Positions 6,762-7,461 of a stretch of DNA of 7,461 nucleotides are shown here, one piece after another. The notes below the pieces were generated by a model that was not told where the DNA came from, did not search any database, and saw only the letters and a list, made by a program, of their open reading frames with translations. Where the stretch lies: the NCBI GenBank assembly GCA_025965735.1, contig JAOPWK010000051.1:1-7461 (forward strand), in the 5' to 3' direction. Source of the DNA: Frankiales bacterium. GTDB taxonomy: Bacteria > Actinomycetota > Actinomycetes > Mycobacteriales > SCTD01. How positions within the stretch are numbered: the stretch's first letter is position 1; each line of letters opens with the position of its first letter. The translations under genes and the position numbers were made by a program.

Positions 6762-7461
6762 GTGAGCGGCCGACACTCCCTGCGCGAGCTGCTCGCCGCA
6801 CCGGACCTGCGTCGGCTGCTCGGCATCCGGCTGGCCGGGCAGCTCGGCGACGGGCTCTTCCAGACCGCGCTGATCCTGGTCGTCTTCTTCGACCCGAACG
6901 ACGCGACGTCGGCTGCGCAGGCCGCCACCGCCTTCGCCGTGCTGCTGCTGCCGTTCAGCATCGTCGGGCCCTTCGCCGGGGTGTTCCTGGACCGGTGGCG
7001 GCGCCAGCGGGTGCTGCGCAACGCCAACCTGGTGCGTGCCGCCCTGGTGGCGGTGACGGCCACGCTGCTGTCGACGCTCGGCGACGAGTCGCTGCTGGTG
7101 CAGGGGCTCGCGCTGCTGGTCATCTCGACGAACCGCTTCATCCTCTCGGCGCTGTCGGCCGCGCTGCCGCACGTCGTGCAGGAGCGGCAGCTGGTGGTGG
7201 CCAACTCCCTGACCACCACCCTCGGCGGCGGAGCCTTCGCGCTCGGCGCCGTCATCGCCACGGTCGCCAGGCCGCTGTTCGGCGAGGGCGAGGTCGGCGG
7301 TGCCCGCACCTCCCTGGTGGCCGCCGCGTCGTACGCCGCCGCCGCCCTCGTCGCCGGGATGCTCGCGCGCGACCAGCTCGGCCCGGAGCACCCGGCCACC
7401 GACCGCCTGAGAGACGCGCTCGGGCGGGTCGCCCGCGGCGTGGCGCAGGGCGCGCAGCACG
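6762..7461 (+). CDS. MFS transporter, N-terminal part (cut by window end)
   Basis: An open frame of 233 residues from GTG 6762 runs off the right edge without a stop. It begins VSGRHSLRELLAAPDLRRLL, then shows hydrophobic segments spaced like the first six helices of a major facilitator protein: LGDGLFQTALILVVFF, AFAVLLLPFSIVGPFAGVFL, LVRAALVAVTATLLSTL, LLVQGLALLVISTNRFIL, FALGAVIATVA and SLVAAASYAAAALVAGM. GVFLDRWRRQRVL matches the loop 2-3 motif A of the superfamily (G-x-x-x-D-R-x-x-R). It probably sits in the inner membrane as a proton-driven exporter; the substrate cannot be told. GTG is preferred because it follows the -10 hexamer by 6 nt and gives a short cytoplasmic N-terminus before helix 1. 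It lies 9 nt after the DUF2855 gene and may be cotranscribed with it or use its own leaderless promoter. Confidence 0.85.
   Translation, partial: MSGRHSLRELLAAPDLRRLLGIRLAGQLGDGLFQTALILVVFFDPNDATSAAQAATAFAVLLLPFSIVGPFAGVFLDRWRRQRVLRNANLVRAALVAVTATLLSTLGDESLLVQGLALLVISTNRFILSALSAALPHVVQERQLVVANSLTTTLGGGAFALGAVIATVARPLFGEGEVGGARTSLVAAASYAAAALVAGMLARDQLGPEHPATDRLRDALGRVARGVAQGAQH

Noticed and set aside
5580..7460. A 626-residue open frame on the minus strand opposite the DUF2855 and MFS genes
   Set aside because: Low-complexity Arg/Gly/Gln/Val-rich product without motifs. The plus strand has two recognisable proteins and matching starts.

Overview
The window is GC-rich and uses G/C at most third codon positions. 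It carries typical actinobacterial genes: a bacterial-type Ino1 with an adjacent PadR regulator, a 13E12/DUF222 HNH protein and leaderless genes. The overall style suggests a high-GC actinobacterium, plausibly Nocardioides or a relative. The genus is a guess from gene style, not a search.

Layout: (1) 1-1557, minus strand: a class A penicillin-binding protein (PBP) whose 3' end is broken. After the SxN motif the reading frame runs into an out-of-frame second copy of the transpeptidase start (1-219), about 88% identical to 342-550, which continues off the left edge. (2) 1558-1762: a divergent control region with an AT-richer cluster of CGATA-type repeats. (3) 1763-3588, plus strand: a padR-family regulator followed at once by ino1 (inositol-3-phosphate synthase). 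(4) 3585-5540, minus strand: a large DUF222/HNH protein convergent with ino1. The two stop codons share one CTAG, and a strong hairpin lies just inside the HNH gene. (5) 5541-5675: a short divergent region. (6) 5676-6752, plus strand: a DUF2855 protein resembling medium-chain reductases. (7) 6762 to the right edge: the N-terminal half of an MFS transporter, cut by the window. No gene-free stretch exceeds 300 bases, and I see no tRNA, rRNA, CRISPR array or insertion sequence.

Working together: PBP, padR and ino1 form a cell-envelope neighbourhood. From memory, the divergent ponA1 / PadR / ino1 order also occurs in Mycobacterium tuberculosis (Rv0050, Rv0047c, Rv0046c). PadR is the obvious candidate regulator of ino1. 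The HNH, DUF2855 and MFS genes look like a more variable flank. Their starts lack Shine-Dalgarno sequences, and each has a TANNNT -10 hexamer 6-7 bases upstream, as expected for leaderless transcripts. padR and ino1 instead have strong ribosome binding sites.

The most notable signal is the out-of-frame PBP junction. I found no convincing evidence of a wholly new biological system.
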